Assembly: GCA_027604005.1 (NCBI GenBank)
Contig: JADGJT010000008.1
Span: 82,516 to 146,515 of the forward strand
Source: Dinochytrium kinnereticum
Taxonomy: Eukaryota > Chytridiomycota > Chytridiomycetes > Chytridiales > Chytridiaceae
Reading direction: 5' to 3'
DNA length: 64,000 bases
Numbering within the stretch: position 1 is the first letter of the stretch; the number at the start of each line of letters is the position of its first letter. The notes beneath the pieces were generated by a model that searched no databases, had not been told where the DNA came from, and was given only the letters and a program-made list of their open reading frames with translations. The translations under genes and the position numbers were made by a program. Positions 12,231-24,390 of the stretch are shown here, in pieces.

Positions 12231-12436
12231 GCTTTCAACAACAGTCTGCGGGCAAAGCCATAGATATGAAGATGGACCAAACGGAGGTGTTAAAGTATGT
12301 GGTCTTTTTCGGTAGAATTGGACATTATTTGAACATCAACTACTACAACATTCACGCTCAGCTCATATCCAACTTTTGTTAAAGAATACGACGAGCCTAC
12401 TATAAATAGTATTGTACAATCAACTGACAATCAACA

Positions 12437-13287
12437 CTACACCTCAGCTGCCAATGCGACTTCAGCAGCTAGTGTTATCCTGGGAACATGTGAAGCGGAA
12501 TTACGAGCCGTAACTATTTCTGCAGCCTGAGCAACATGTGGAGCCTGCTGATGCTGCAAAAAGGCCGACGACAAAGGCGAAACATCGGGAGGGAGCTCCT
12601 CGTCTTCCCCTGGACCATGCTGTAAGCTTAGCCCCAAAAAGAGCTCCGCTAACGTCCTGGGCCAAGATATAGCTGCATGGCTGTCCATATCATCCAGCAG
12701 TGAAGGATGAAGTATACTTTCATTAATGTTGGCTTCTTGCTCCTCGTCCTGTTCGCTCATGTCCAGAGACCGTAGCTTTATCAACTCACTAAGTTCCCAG
12801 TTTTCTGCAGCAGGTGGTATTCCGGGGGGGTGCGACTGTCCAAGAGTTGATGAAGACACTCCAAAGGTACCAAGTAAGACATTCTCCGATGCCTGAAATG
12901 AGTTTCCATCGACAAATAAGGGCGATAGCACAACAACTGACGATACGGCATCCACGCTTGACAAGATAAAGCCTGAACCAAATTCCAAGGAGATATTGCC
13001 ATCCGACCAAGGACGTTGCAGACCGGATATAATCACGGGAAACGTGCCTGCAGTGACTGTCAGGCTAAGCTCGCTCGAAAGTGACTGTGGGATGCTGGTG
13101 ATTGGCGTGTTTCTTTGCATGTTCGCCCCAATATCGCCAACTTAGGTAGCAATCGTGAGCAGCGTGCTTCGTGGCTGGAGACGGGGATCGTCAGACGAAA
13201 TAGAGACGCCGTCTGGGTAAAGTGGAGCTCCTTGAAAGTATAGGCCTTTAAAACACATTCGACGCCTCCACCTCTAATTGCGGCCAT
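12437..13287 (-). CDS. Hypothetical acidic protein, not recognised
   Basis: An open frame of 227 codons starts at ATG 13120 and ends at 12437. Its C-terminal half is acidic with hydrophobic clusters (SEQDEEQEANINESIL, then LAELFLGLSLQHGPGEDEE) and ends in Ala/Val/Glu repeats. Upstream, ATG 13287 opens a coding-looking frame (MAAIRGGGVECVLKAYTF). It could join the main frame through a GT..AG segment at about 13,110-13,145, but that intron would be only ~29 nt, shorter than any other here. Start and first exon are therefore uncertain. It lies 72 bp downstream of MOT1 on the same strand. No domain is identifiable. Confidence 0.4.
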
Positions 13288-13359
13288 GTTTGTTTTTTTG
13301 TCCGAAAGGTTAAATTATTTTTTTTATTTCTATTTTTGGGGAGTCCTCTCCCCTTCCTC

Positions 13360-16300
13360 TCACTTCAGATTGGAGAGGAAATCGTCCACACCCAGAGAAT
13401 CGTATTGCTTCTCATCCCACAATCCATCAAGGTTCTCAAGAACTTCTTTCATGGTAGCCTTCTTGCCGGATCCATCATCATCTGCCTTCCCGACCTCCTT
13501 GCCCTTCTTCTCTTCCCCAAGTGCAAACAAGTCCAGGATCTGATCTGTATCCATGGAGGCAAGACCGGCATTATCTTGGTTGATGATGGACGATGCGATG
13601 TTGAGCTTGAACTTTTGCAAACTAAAAAGAAACACATTATTAGTAAGGTGAAGCAAGTCTAGGAATAGTACCCCATGATCTTCTCCTCAAGCGTTCCTCT
13701 CGTAATCAACCGATAAACATTCACGACGCGCTTCTGGCCAATGCGATGGGCGCGATCCATAGCCTGAAGATCTTTCATGGGGTTCCAGTCGTGCTCTACA
13801 AATATAACAGTGTCGGCTCCCGTCAAATTCAGGCCAAGACCACCCACACTTGTAGTAAGAAGAAAAACATCGATAGATGGGTCGGCGTTGAACTTTCGAA
13901 CCATATCATGCCGTTGATTCGTATCGGTCGAGCCATCCATCCGCATGTAAGTCACAGATGGCATATGGACTTTGAAAAGGTTGTGCTCGATATGGTCCAG
14001 CATTTCTTTAAGCTGCACAAACACGAGGGCTCTGTGAGGTGCAGTTGTTGCATCTGACGTGTCCAAACCAATTCCACAATCTTGCAAGATTTGTCTACAC
14101 AAATGAGAAACCTCAAACAGTCACAACCTTACCTTAAGGCGGCAATCTTCGGAGCATGTTGGATGTCGTTGATATTGCTGTCCTCGAGGGCCAGTTTCCT
14201 TGAAATCTTTTCGTATTGCGGATGCTGAGGCTTCAAGACCAGGGATGGATGATTACAAAGCTTTCTCAGATACTGCAATGCCTGGAATACGTGAGTTCCT
14301 TGGGCCTGCTTCCCCCCAGAATCTCCCTTTCCAAGAGAGCTAACGTCCTCTTTCGCGACAGCGCCAGCTTGAGATTTACCAAAGTCTTCGTACAGAGCTT
14401 TCTGGACGTCGCTGAGTTCAACGTAGTAATCCTGAATGATCTTTGGAGGTAAATCGTCCAAAACATCCTCCTTCATTCGTCGCAAAAGGAATGGGAGGAC
14501 TTGTTTGTGCAGCGCCTCAAGCGCTAACGCTCCTCTTTCTTGCTCCTTGCTCGAACTTTTGGCATCCCTTGAGGCCAAAATAGGCTTTCCAAATTTAGTT
14601 TGGAATTGCTGCTCTGTCCCTAAGAATCCTGGCATCAAAAAGTCAAACAAAGACCAAAGCTCTAAAACGTTATTCTGAATCGGCGTGCCCGAAAGAATCA
14701 CACGCTTCATGCATTTGACTCCTTTGACCGCCTTTGTGAGTTTTGTCTTAGAATTTTTGATGATATGACCTTCATCAAGTATACAGTAATTCCACGAGAA
14801 AGCTGAAAATTCTTCGATATCGTTCCTTAGAATATCATAAGAAGTGATTACCACATCGTGTTTGCGGAAAAGACTCCTTTGCCTAACACATTAGTAAAGC
14901 CATATTTGAAAAAAAAAAAAGTACTTCGAACGCTCTGCTGGACCTCCAGAATAGATAATTGGCTGGAGGACATCTCCTGCATATTGTATAACCTCATGCT
15001 TCCAATGGCCCGTTAACGTCGGCGGACAAACAACTAAGGAAGGGAGGTGAGCAGCGTGAGGGGCCTTTGTTCTCTTGTACTCTTCAGCCCTTAGATGATG
15101 ATCTGAAGCTAGCATGCAAATGGACTGAAGTGTCTTCCCCAGCCCCATATCTTGTAAAATTCAATCAGAACGCATACTTGGATGACGCCTAGTAAGATAG
15201 CTCCAACTTACCATCACATAATATCCCGTGCAGCCCATAGCGATTTAGGAATGCCAGCCAGCTGACTCCTTCCTTCTGATATGGCCGAAGCTCCGCCTTG
15301 ATCCCCTTAGGAACCTCAAAGCTTTCAACTTTCTCACTTCCAACAAGCTGACCCATAAACTTTCTCTCTTCCTCTCTAATTTTCAGCAAAGCGGGGTCGA
15401 GACCTTCAGGATCAGGAACACCTGATTCAAGAGGGACCAGCTTTACAAGGTGCGCGAAGACCGAAGTAGATACAAATCGAACAGATTCATCGGGATCCGA
15501 CATTCTCCGCAGAACGGGAACAATGAGAAAGACAATATAAGGAAGAAGCTTCGAGTCTTCTAAAGAACTAGCGATCAAAGAAATGCATTCCGCTGCTCCT
15601 TGTCGGTTTGTAACCGATAGAGAGTCTCCAAGAAGCGGAACTATAAGCTCAATAATAGCCTGCATTGTCTTAACCGTACAGACTTGCACAACTTTACTCA
15701 ATGTGTAACTAGCAGCATGCCTAACAAGAGCAAGCGGGGTCCGAAGAATAAGACATATGGGATTTAGCAAAGTGCAGAGAGTGGGGTAAAGAGACGGCGA
15801 AAGTGAGGTCGCAACCGTCGAAAGAGTCAAGAGCGCATCGATCAAGCTTTGCCCAAACAATAAATCTGTTCTGCACCGGTCCGCCGCAGTAGTATCAGCT
15901 GGTTTAAAATCTAATATTCCCGAAGTAGATAGATCCCAGAGACGAGGGGCACTATCGAAAACAGTCGAACCAAACTTAAGACAAATGCTCTGAACTGCAG
16001 AGATGGCGCCGCGTCGCACAATCTCATGAGCGCGTTGCGCTTTCAGCGCATCTGAAATAGCTAGGTGAGCGGAATCCACTGCCGAAAGATCCGACTGGCT
16101 CATCTCTACAGCCTTCTTCTTATTGCCCTTAGGCTTCTTATCAGTTTCGGCTGATTTGTCTTGCTCTGGAAGCTTCAGGCTCAAAATCCCTTCTACCTCC
16201 TGAACTACTGATAGGCTGCCCCAATCCGCGTCGGCAGAAAGGAAAACGATAAGATTCTTTACAATTTTGTCGTTAATTGCAGGGGAAGCTTGTCGCTTAA

Positions 16301-19300
16301 TATTAATATCCAGAAGGTTCGCAACACCACCAGCACTTCTCTCCTGAAGCATTGAAGAGGCTTCAAATTTAATCGAATTCATCAACGACCGGATGATAGG
16401 GTTTAGCTTCGGTGGTACCTTGCCAAAGCGAACCACAGCTGAAGCGGCAGTTGCAAAGTTTGACACATCCCAACGAAGCTGTTCGGTATTGTAGAGTTCA
16501 ATGCCAGTCTCTATTCTTCGAATTCTTTCGTAAAGGGCTGCTTGAATGTCCGTTCCTTGTGAAGATGACTTTACAGACCGCGGCAGCACCCCAGAAATCA
16601 ACTGTGGGAAAACAGTTCGGGCGAGATGTTCAGCTACTTGGAGAACAAACATCGAGCCCAAAGGATTGGGCGGGTCTGAGGCATGGATCGGATTTCCAGG
16701 AAGAGGTGGAAGCGTAGGCAAGTTATCCACACCGCATTCAAACAAGGCGTTAATACAGGCCTGGCAATCAGCTCTTATCCTCCCTAAATGCGGTATCAAT
16801 TCGCTAAATAAAAGAGTAGACCCAGAGTCCGCAGAATTAAGGGACGTCACAAGGTGGTTCCAGATGAGACCTGGCAGTTCACCGCGATCGAAAAGAGGGA
16901 TTACATGGTCTATTTCTTCATACCAAGAAGCAAGCTCTTCGATTACGATATGTGAGAACGTTCTGTGATAAGCAAACCCGCTATTCAAGTAACCTTCCAG
17001 GGTTTTTCGGACCATGGTTAGAACCGATGCATCAGCCACTCTAATAACTAAGGCAAGGCATCGGCCGAGGGCGGTGGCTCCCAAAATTCTGCCTCGAAGA
17101 ACAACCTCCTCATCCACCACCGTCAAATCCTGCTGTGCCATAGCTTTATCGTGAACAGAGACATTGGACCCACCAAGACCGCCATCAGCTGTAGGATAAA
17201 GAAGAAACTTAGGTTCGAATGGAGTCCCAATCGGTGTCATCAACAAATTGAAAAGGCCAGACAACCCCTGAGTGAACATGGAGTTCAATTCAGTTTGACC
17301 CATCTTAAACATAACACCCATTAATTGCGACCAAATCTCAAGCGACAGCCGCGAAACGTCGTCCTTCTCTTCCAAAACGAAGTTTTGAAACACGAGCTGG
17401 GCAACTTCCTTCGTGAGCCAGCATGAGCAAAGACCTGATGCGTCTGCTTCGGCAACTTCCAACAAAGTTTTTAAAGTACGGAGAACTGCCGTTTTGACAG
17501 AAGTGATCGCATGACGAAGGAAAGGGTACAATCGTGGAACCTGCACTTCTAAGGCTTTTGGTTCTAATCTCACGAAATTGATAATTTCGGGTTTGCTGAT
17601 AAGCTCTGACAAAAGATCCATAACAGACGCTGTGGCTGCTGTCAGATCATCTAGCTCTATAAGGCAATCCCATAGTGTTGAGACAATCCGTTTGAAAACT
17701 ACTTCTGGAGGGAAGAGAGAGACCAAAATATCGTTTATAGGCAGTAAAGTCGATGAGGATACAGCCCTTACGTCATCGTCATTATCCTTCAGACTAAATC
17801 ATATAAAGCATTAGAAGGGATTCAAAAAACACTAACAAATGCAGTTACAAAGTCTCGAGAATCGAGTACGCACCCGTTAAGAATTGCCCTAAGCGCTGCT
17901 GTATCAGCATGCGGGTTACTCTTATTAACTAGGACGTCACTAACAAGGTCCCGTTTCACAGCCATCCAGTACTTAAGGCCGATCAGCCCAGCATGACGCA
18001 CCTCCCAGCGAACTTCACGACCATCCGTCTTACTCTTTGAGTTTGCAGTAAAGTTGCTTTTTGCAATCTCATCACCCTCCACTAATTTAATCAAGCCCTT
18101 ATCTACGACCGAAAGACAAAGTTCTCGACAGCAAAATTGCAGGACGACACCGAGAGTTTGCGCACATGTCTCTCGTACAGGGACAACAACGTGATCTCCA
18201 ACAAAGTCTGCAAATCGATCTAGGGCAAGAACGCAAAGAAGGCGGATAGAGAGATCTTCTAACCATCGCTGGTGCCTTTTCTCATTCGAAGACACGGGAA
18301 GACCGATTAGGCGTCCAGGTCCAGATCCGTGAACTTTAAGAATCTCACGGAGTCCGATCGCAGCACCATGACGAATTTCCCATGTGAAATCGAATAGATC
18401 TAGGCAAAGCTGTTCACAGAGGCCTTCAAAAGGCCATTCATCTCCCGAGCTGAAGACACCAAGAGATACCGACAGTTCTTCCTTAACTTTGTGCTCGATA
18501 ACCATCGAATCTGGATCCTCTACCTCTTCCTTAATCTTCTTCAGAGGCTGAGTAGAAGTTTGCTGCGCCGATAGCTCAGACATCGACTTCCTTTTCTTCA
18601 TCGAAGACGAAGAAGAAAGGTCAGCGACGCGAACGCTGTATCAATCTCGTTAGGATTTGACAAAAAATTAAAACATACAAACGTATCCTTTACTTGTTGT
18701 TTTTTTTGTTCCATTTTCATCTTCCTCTTCCTTGCGTTCCTTTCTCTTGCACTTAAGCCGCTTAAATCTTCCTCGTCATCCTTACTAGAAGATAAGGAAA
18801 AAAATGAAAAGAGAAGAAAAATAAGGCCATGGAAACTTATTACTAGTCAAACCACGATTTTTTCCCTTTTTCTAAAAGCTGGTAAGGCAGGGAATCCTCT
18901 GCCTTTTTCGGCATCTTTTTGTTCTCCGACTTTAAGTCAGCCTCTGAGAAGAAATCCACTAAAAACGTTACAAAACGCTATGACATAATACTAACAGTCC
19001 ATGAATTCAGTGCCCAAGCCAAGCCTTTGTTTTAGCTGCTTCTTTTGTAAAGCAATTCGTTCTCTTGGATCCATACTTCCAAAATCAATCTCGTCAAACT
19101 CCTTGCCGGCAGATGCTAACAATGGGACACCGCATTTCAAGACAGTAGAGATATCGAAAGAGTCAAATGTCAGATCGGAATCATTTTCATCCTCCATTAA
19201 TGTCATGGTAGCCGAGGGTGGTGGAGGGGGTGGACTCCATTCAGGAACATTTTTTGCAATTGCGGCAATGGCATGGCCCGCAGCTACCCGCGTTTCCCAT

Positions 19301-19552
19301 GAGCGGCTTCGAAGGTGTACGAGAACCTTTCGAGATATTAGCGTTTTCAGCTCGACCCGGGATTAAATGGCTCACCCTTGCGAGAAGATTATAGAGCTCA
19401 TCTGGATGTTGCCTCTGAATATCCCCAAGTTGTTGAGCGGCTGCAGATCGCACAGCCGGCGTCGATCCAGTATCAAGAAGCAGCACGAGACGATCAAGTC
19501 TAGAAATGGGGTTTAGAGGCGGATGATGAGAGCTTGTAAACCTCGTTGCCAT
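13360..19552 (-). CDS. MOT1: TATA-binding-protein-associated Snf2 ATPase MOT1/BTAF1
   Basis: Ten exons: 19376-19552, 18996-19326, 18844-18958, 18683-18784, 17874-18635, 15212-17793, 14925-15150, 14133-14882, 13672-14094 and 13360-13621. They join in phase to 1,909 aa, close to the yeast protein's 1,867. MOT1 removes TBP from DNA using ATP. The N-terminus shows the family HEAT array start (LDRLVLLLDTGST, QRQHPDELYNLL), then GLSARERNARKRK and GLKDNDDDVRAV. The C-terminal Snf2 core has Walker A DMGLGKTLQS (~1,357), DEGH (~1,468), ILSGTPIQNN, and motif VI in AHRIGQKR. Mot1 also needs the C-terminal bridge, which is present. Most introns are 43-82 nt. The start codon is 41 bp from an oppositely oriented gene's start. 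Confidence 0.96.
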
Positions 19553-19593
19553 TCTCGTTCACAGAATGAGGAAAGATTGAAAAAATTTCAAAG

Positions 19594-20175
19594 ATGAAGG
19601 TTGCTGGCCTTGCACATTTATGCTTCATACCTGAAACTACTGAATGCTGTAAGATCACGCGTTGATTCACTGTGAAATATCTATACCTTTTATATCATTT
19701 AGCACAGCTGGGATCCTTTCAGGGGCATGTCATTGATCTGACTCAGCAGACAACGCTTGGTGTGGTAGCGTATCCAGCAGAGAGTCCACCGCCAATACAT
19801 GCATGCTGCATATCCCCCGGGAGCGAGCCGCAGTTCTTTGACGTCGTATTGCAAGATTATTACAATGGAAAGAAGGCATACATTCGAAATGTTCACCAGA
19901 CGAATAGCGGGGATGCAATTGAGCTGGCGACTGCAGTCGACGAAAGAGTTGCTGAGGAGGAGGATATTCCTCAGCTTCAATTCGCGACCTCAACGTTGAA
20001 ATCTGGGGAGGATGCAGTCAAACATCTGATCAAGTTGTTTTGTTCTTTTGTATGCTTTATTTATAACACCTTTGCATACAGATATTTTCCGAGTTGTATT
20101 TCGATCCTCTCTGACCCCAGTGAAGCCGTCATTTGTATAGGCATGATGAAAGTAATAAATGCTGCATTTCAATAA
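19594..20175 (+). CDS. Small hypothetical protein, not recognised
   Basis: ATG 19594 opens a 55-nt first exon ending at a GTAAGA donor (19649). A 54-nt intron with an ATTTAG acceptor leads to exon 2 at 19703. The joined frame reads MKVAGLAHLCFIPETTEC then SQLGSFQGHVIDLTQQTT, continuing through ISPGSEPQFFDVVLQDYY, an acidic stretch (DERVAEEEDIPQLQF) and AVKHLIKLF near 20,035. Beyond that the frame is AT-rich. A further 32-40-nt intron there may give a different C-terminus, so the end is uncertain. Codon choice and a clean splice support a real gene of about 140-170 aa. No homologue is recognised. It is divergent from MOT1 and tandem with PAAF1. Confidence 0.55.
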
Positions 20176-20222
20176 TGAAGGGGCTAAAGCAAGGCACATT
20201 TTTTCATATTGCAATTGTCAGC

Positions 20223-21770
20223 ATGCTGTCGAACGGAACCACTGGACTACCACACTTCAACGTGCAATGGGACTTCGCCATTGACCTGGATTCGGCCATC
20301 AAAGAGCAGAGTCAAGGATCCTCGTTTTGGCTGTCACTTTACAATTTTGATGGCAAGAAGTCATTGCATACAAAAGTAAACTGCTTTGCGAACCGTTTGG
20401 AGGTGGAAGAGCCAGTAAACCTTAAGGCAAAGATTGTTGATGAGGTTCCACTGATTTCTTTCGATGCAAGCATATTTAAATCAATCTAGAAATCATTTCT
20501 CCTTGCCGACGCCCAGGAGGCAAGAACCCTTATCCAGTCTCCTGCAACTTCGGCCAAGCTCGCCGCTTCCGTTAGGAATTTTTTTTATTCCTTACCTAAC
20601 GCCCATTCAGATCAATGATTTGAACGTATCGCCATCTGGCTCCTTGATTATTGTTGGAGGTGACGATGGACTTGCCTGTGTGTTAGATGCACAGGATTTG
20701 AGTCGTAGAATAGTATTACGTGGCCTTGTAGGAGACATATCCGTGGCCCGATTTTTCCCGTCTGGCAAGGTTGCATTGACAGCCGGACAGGATTTAACCG
20801 CAAAAGTCTGGAACTTGGAAAGCCTTGAGGTGGCCGATGATGGCCCATCCGTGAGCAAACCAGCTCAAATCCTTGCAGGCCATCACGGAACTATTACTGA
20901 CGTTGAAATGATTGATCGTGGCCGCAATATTTTTTCCTGTGCAAAAGATGGATTTGTTAGGCTGTGGGAAGTGGGGTCTGCGGCGTGCATCTGGCAAGTT
21001 TCGCCTTTCGAAAAGCTTGGGCAGAATGGACACGTTAATTCCGTTTTTATTGGCTCGCATGATTCGGCGGTTATGTCATCTGAGGGTGGGAACCCCCTGG
21101 AGTTTGGAACTGAGGGAAAATTCGTTATTGTAGGATGTGATAATGGCTTGGTATCTTTGTATGATATCAGATCACGAACGGAAATCTTTTCCTACAAATG
21201 CAAAAGTTCGTCTGCAAACGTAACCTCTGCCTGTCTCTTGCAAAGCAAGAGTCTCGTTGGCGTGGCTATGGTCTGTTAATTATCTATCCTATGTCTTCAT
21301 ACTTACGTTGTTTAAAAGGAGAGCGGTATAATTGAGATTTTCGATATGAAGACCCAACGGTGAGCATCACCTGCAATGAACGTCGATGTTAATATGTTGG
21401 CGACAGAACCGTTCATTGCCTCCAGCGAAATGATGCAAGCATAAATAAGGTTCGATTTATGGAGAACTTGAGGAGGGGAGGACCTGAATTTTTATTTGTA
21501 AACGGTGGGTCTTGTCCCGTTCATATTCTATGCCCTAACCTTTTTCGCCTTCTTTTCATTCGCACATGCCATTAAGACGAAGGTTCCTGTCCCCTTGTTT
21601 CCTTTGATGGCAATGCCAACGCTACTGTCCGAATCGAGTTTGCTGGCGTTGATGTGGAACCGATAAAGTCTTTTGACTACACCGAGATTACCGAAGGCTT
21701 ACTGGTTTACACTGGTGGTCGAGACGGAATTGTGCGTAAATATCGTACCCTCTCCAAGAACATTCCGTGA
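20223..21770 (+). CDS. PAAF1: Proteasome regulatory-particle assembly chaperone PAAF1/Rpn14 (WD40)
   Basis: Exons 20223-20444, 20490-20570, 20611-21270, 21319-21359, 21407-21504 and 21577-21770 give 431 aa. The N-terminal region (FNVQWDFAIDLDSAI) and WD repeats match human PAAF1: FFPSGKVALTAGQD, MIDRGRNIFSCAKDGFVRLW (human IVDRGRNVVSASRDGTARLW), and C-terminal GGRDGIVRKY. PAAF1/Rpn14 binds base ATPases of the 19S particle during assembly. Propeller blades around the second and third repeats are best conserved. The first intron (20445-20489) uses a weak GTTCCA donor and is the least certain join. An in-frame upstream ATG exists near 20,176, but the conserved region begins just after 20223. Another proteasome gene (alpha-2) lies 3 kb downstream. 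Confidence 0.9.
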
Positions 21771-21863
21771 GAAAGCGTGGGAATCTATTGCTGAAAATAG
21801 ATAAAATAAATAATTCATTATCTCGCGCAGCTCGCACGCCTGGCGTTCAGTACTGACGCAACC

Positions 21864-23791
21864 ATGGACTCTCATCACAACCTCACCGAATCCAATCTGG
21901 CTCTCCTTGAACTCTTCGATGCATCATCCAATTCGCATGAGGACCCAAAGATGGCTTTTGTCCTAAATTACATCAAGGAGCAAACGAAACGCCTGGATGG
22001 CGAGATGGGGGATCCAGCAGACTCCGAGCCACTGAATCCTTATGATGACGGCCGAAACGATAAGGAGGGATCATCCATATCACGCATGATTCCACTACAG
22101 CAATCAATTCTCTCTAGAATTCAGGCGGCATCTTCACATGCTATGGACACTGTGATGGAGAAACGTTCTGGAGATAAACTCCGAAAGAAGGATAGAATCT
22201 CGGCAATGCTCAAAAAGTACGATAAGCCACAAGATAGAAAAAAATCTGCGAACGATGTTGTTAAAAGGGAGTCCATGGATGTTTTCAGTATGTCATTCAC
22301 GTCAGCTTTAGTTTAACCAAAACAAGAAAACACAGGAAATGATAAGGCATCAGTGAAGAAGCAAATGTTTCTAAAAGATGCATTTATGGGTTCAAAAAAC
22401 AGTGGAAAGTCTGGGAAAAGAAGGAATCAGGCTCCAGGTCGCTTAACGGCAGAATTATCTCCTCAACACAAAGCCACGTCGTCGAAGGAAAAGAAAAAAC
22501 GAAGAAAGGTGCACGTCCACTCTTTTCTTCAGTATATAACTCCAAAACATCACCCTAGGGATCACCACTAGAGACAGTCTTTCCAAATGAAAATAATGTT
22601 GGTGAAAATTGCCGAGACTCAAGTTGTTCTAATCATATTACAGTATCATTCAGATAAAATAACATCGAAAAGACTAACGGTTGGAGAGGATGAATAACAT
22701 AATTCTGAAGAGTAACAACTTTAAAGCTACCACCAGATCATAACTCAAATGACCGCCAACTCCGTGGAATATTCAACAAAGGCAAACAGTCTCGAAAATT
22801 ACTATCCAGCCACTCAGGTTTTCCCCGAATTATACCTTTTTAACTTGGAACTAAGCCTCAGATTACTCCCTTGAAGTTGATGCGGCAGGAGAATCATCTG
22901 ACGTTCAGGTTAAACTGTTAAAGCGTAAAGGACGGGAAAGAGATGTTGATATCGAGGAACCGCTCCGACGACAGCGATTAGTGAAACTGCAAGAGGATAT
23001 TAAAGTTAAACCGGCTCAAATCAAATCGAAAAGAAGACCAAGAGCTAGCCCCCCGAAACCCGTGGATGAATCTTCAAACCACGACACAAAAGTACATTGC
23101 AATTTGGGAATAACCATTCAACCTAACTAGGATACGGAGAAGGAAAACGATAACAATATTATGGAAGAGATTAAGCAGGGACGGAATAAGAAAGACGCTG
23201 GAACATCAATGATGAAACTGGAGTCTAATGAAAGCGTTGATGGCGTTACTCAAGCTTGCGACAATCCGAAAGTACTAAGGAAAGGAAACGATAATATTGG
23301 CGTGAAAGACAAGACCGTTCCTGCTAAGCCGCTGTTTATACTGCAAAAGCCAAGAAGAATGCGAAGCCATGTGAGCGTGGATAAGATATTAGAGGAAATC
23401 GATCATTGCACGCATGATGAGAGGTAGACACCAGAAGATACATCAGAAAAACTAACGCAGCAGGTCGCTCTTTTCAGTATCTATGGAGGAGCCTACTCAA
23501 TCCTTTACCGTCTACAGAGACGAGTCTGAAGAGCCACAACCACAAATACATACAGCATCCCAACGCCGTGTCGCCTTTTCAAGCCCTGCCGATCAAGAAA
23601 ACTTCCCTATGAAGCAGTGTTCAGAATTCGATCAAGCTCAGATTTTCTCTCCCATAGAAACAGGCCGCTTCAGCGATTTAGTCGATTCTATTATTCAGCA
23701 TGATCTACAGAAATCGCCCAAGTTTTCGCAGAGGTATACCGCGGTCCCGTCGGAAAAGCCCTTCTATTCCCGACCATACCGACTCCATTAA
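21864..23791 (+). CDS. Lys/Ser-rich unknown protein with KEN box and ABBA motif (candidate APC/C substrate or regulator)
   Basis: Seven exons: 21864-22287, 22336-22508, 22559-22642, 22727-22817, 22862-23091, 23131-23423 and 23461-23791. All are in phase, giving about 541 aa. The protein is mostly charged and probably disordered, with clusters such as KEKKKRRK and KSKRRPRASPPK that could act as nuclear signals. Exon 6 begins DTEKENDNN, a canonical KEN box. Exon 7 has QSFTVYRDESEE, which fits the ABBA motif F-x-[ILV]-[FY]-x-[DE]. RQRL in exon 5 fits a minimal D-box. These motifs are how Cdc20/Cdh1 capture substrates and inhibitors (Mad3/BubR1, Acm1). No globular domain is visible. Exon 7 has a CAGCAG tandem acceptor. 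Its stop faces the HYPK stop 48 bp away. The gene model is good; the cell-cycle role is inference. Confidence 0.7.
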
Positions 23792-23839
23792 AGAAGTGAA
23801 ACAAAATCATGTTTTCCCACTCCGCCTCCACTTGATTAT

Positions 23840-24390
23840 CTATACAGAAATATAGGTATTGAGCGCAGTTTCCAAATCGCCATTGTGATCCCTGAGCAGC
23901 TTCTCCGCATTTCCTTTAGATAGTTCGAGCTCGTTTACCTGGAAATCGTTTATTATTTTTTGTAAACTTTGCCTCCTTACAATAAGTTCAATGTCTTCTT
24001 TAGAAACTTGAATCCTTGATGCTTCCTTCTCCCTAATCATATATTAGCTTACATAGATCAATAATCCAACCTCACGGCCTTCGTGATTTTCTGCCTCTGC
24101 ATTTGCTTGTTGATAAAAGCCATGCCCTAAAAACAGTAATCAGAGCCCTAGATCAGATTTTATGTGAAAACCTTTGAGATTCCAAGCTCATCAGTGACGC
24201 CCCCAACTTGCTCCAAAAATCCAGCAACCTTTGCCATGTCCTTGCTGGCTTGAGCAGCGGTTCCCTTCAAGTCCTCCTGCTGAACCTCATCATCATTGGC
24301 GTCCAGGCTCTGCTCCGATGCATTCTGAGGGGCGTTCTTGTCTTCGGGGGTGGCTGGGGTTGAGTTCTTTGTTGGCTTCTTCGGACCCAT
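23840..24390 (-). CDS. HYPK: HYPK-like NatA regulator with C-terminal UBA
   Basis: Exons 24172-24390, 24071-24126, 23981-24032 and 23840-23938 encode 141 aa. The N-terminus is low-complexity. The middle block (MAFINKQMQRQKITKAVREKEA) and the tail SKEDIELIVNELELSKGNAE with LLRDHNGDLETAL match human HYPK (KKEDLELIMTEMEISRAAAE, LREHMGNVVEAL). HYPK binds the NatA N-acetyltransferase at the ribosome, inhibits it, and has chaperone activity. The last intron removes an in-frame segment between ELI and VNEL; without that splice the UBA helix would be broken. Length is close to metazoan HYPK (~129 aa). HYPK is absent from S. cerevisiae but present in many other fungi. Confidence 0.88.

Noticed and set aside
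12437..13287. Idea that the acidic protein is the true C-terminus of MOT1
   Set aside because: MOT1 ends normally at 13360 with the conserved bridge region and a stop, and the downstream frame has its own ATG.
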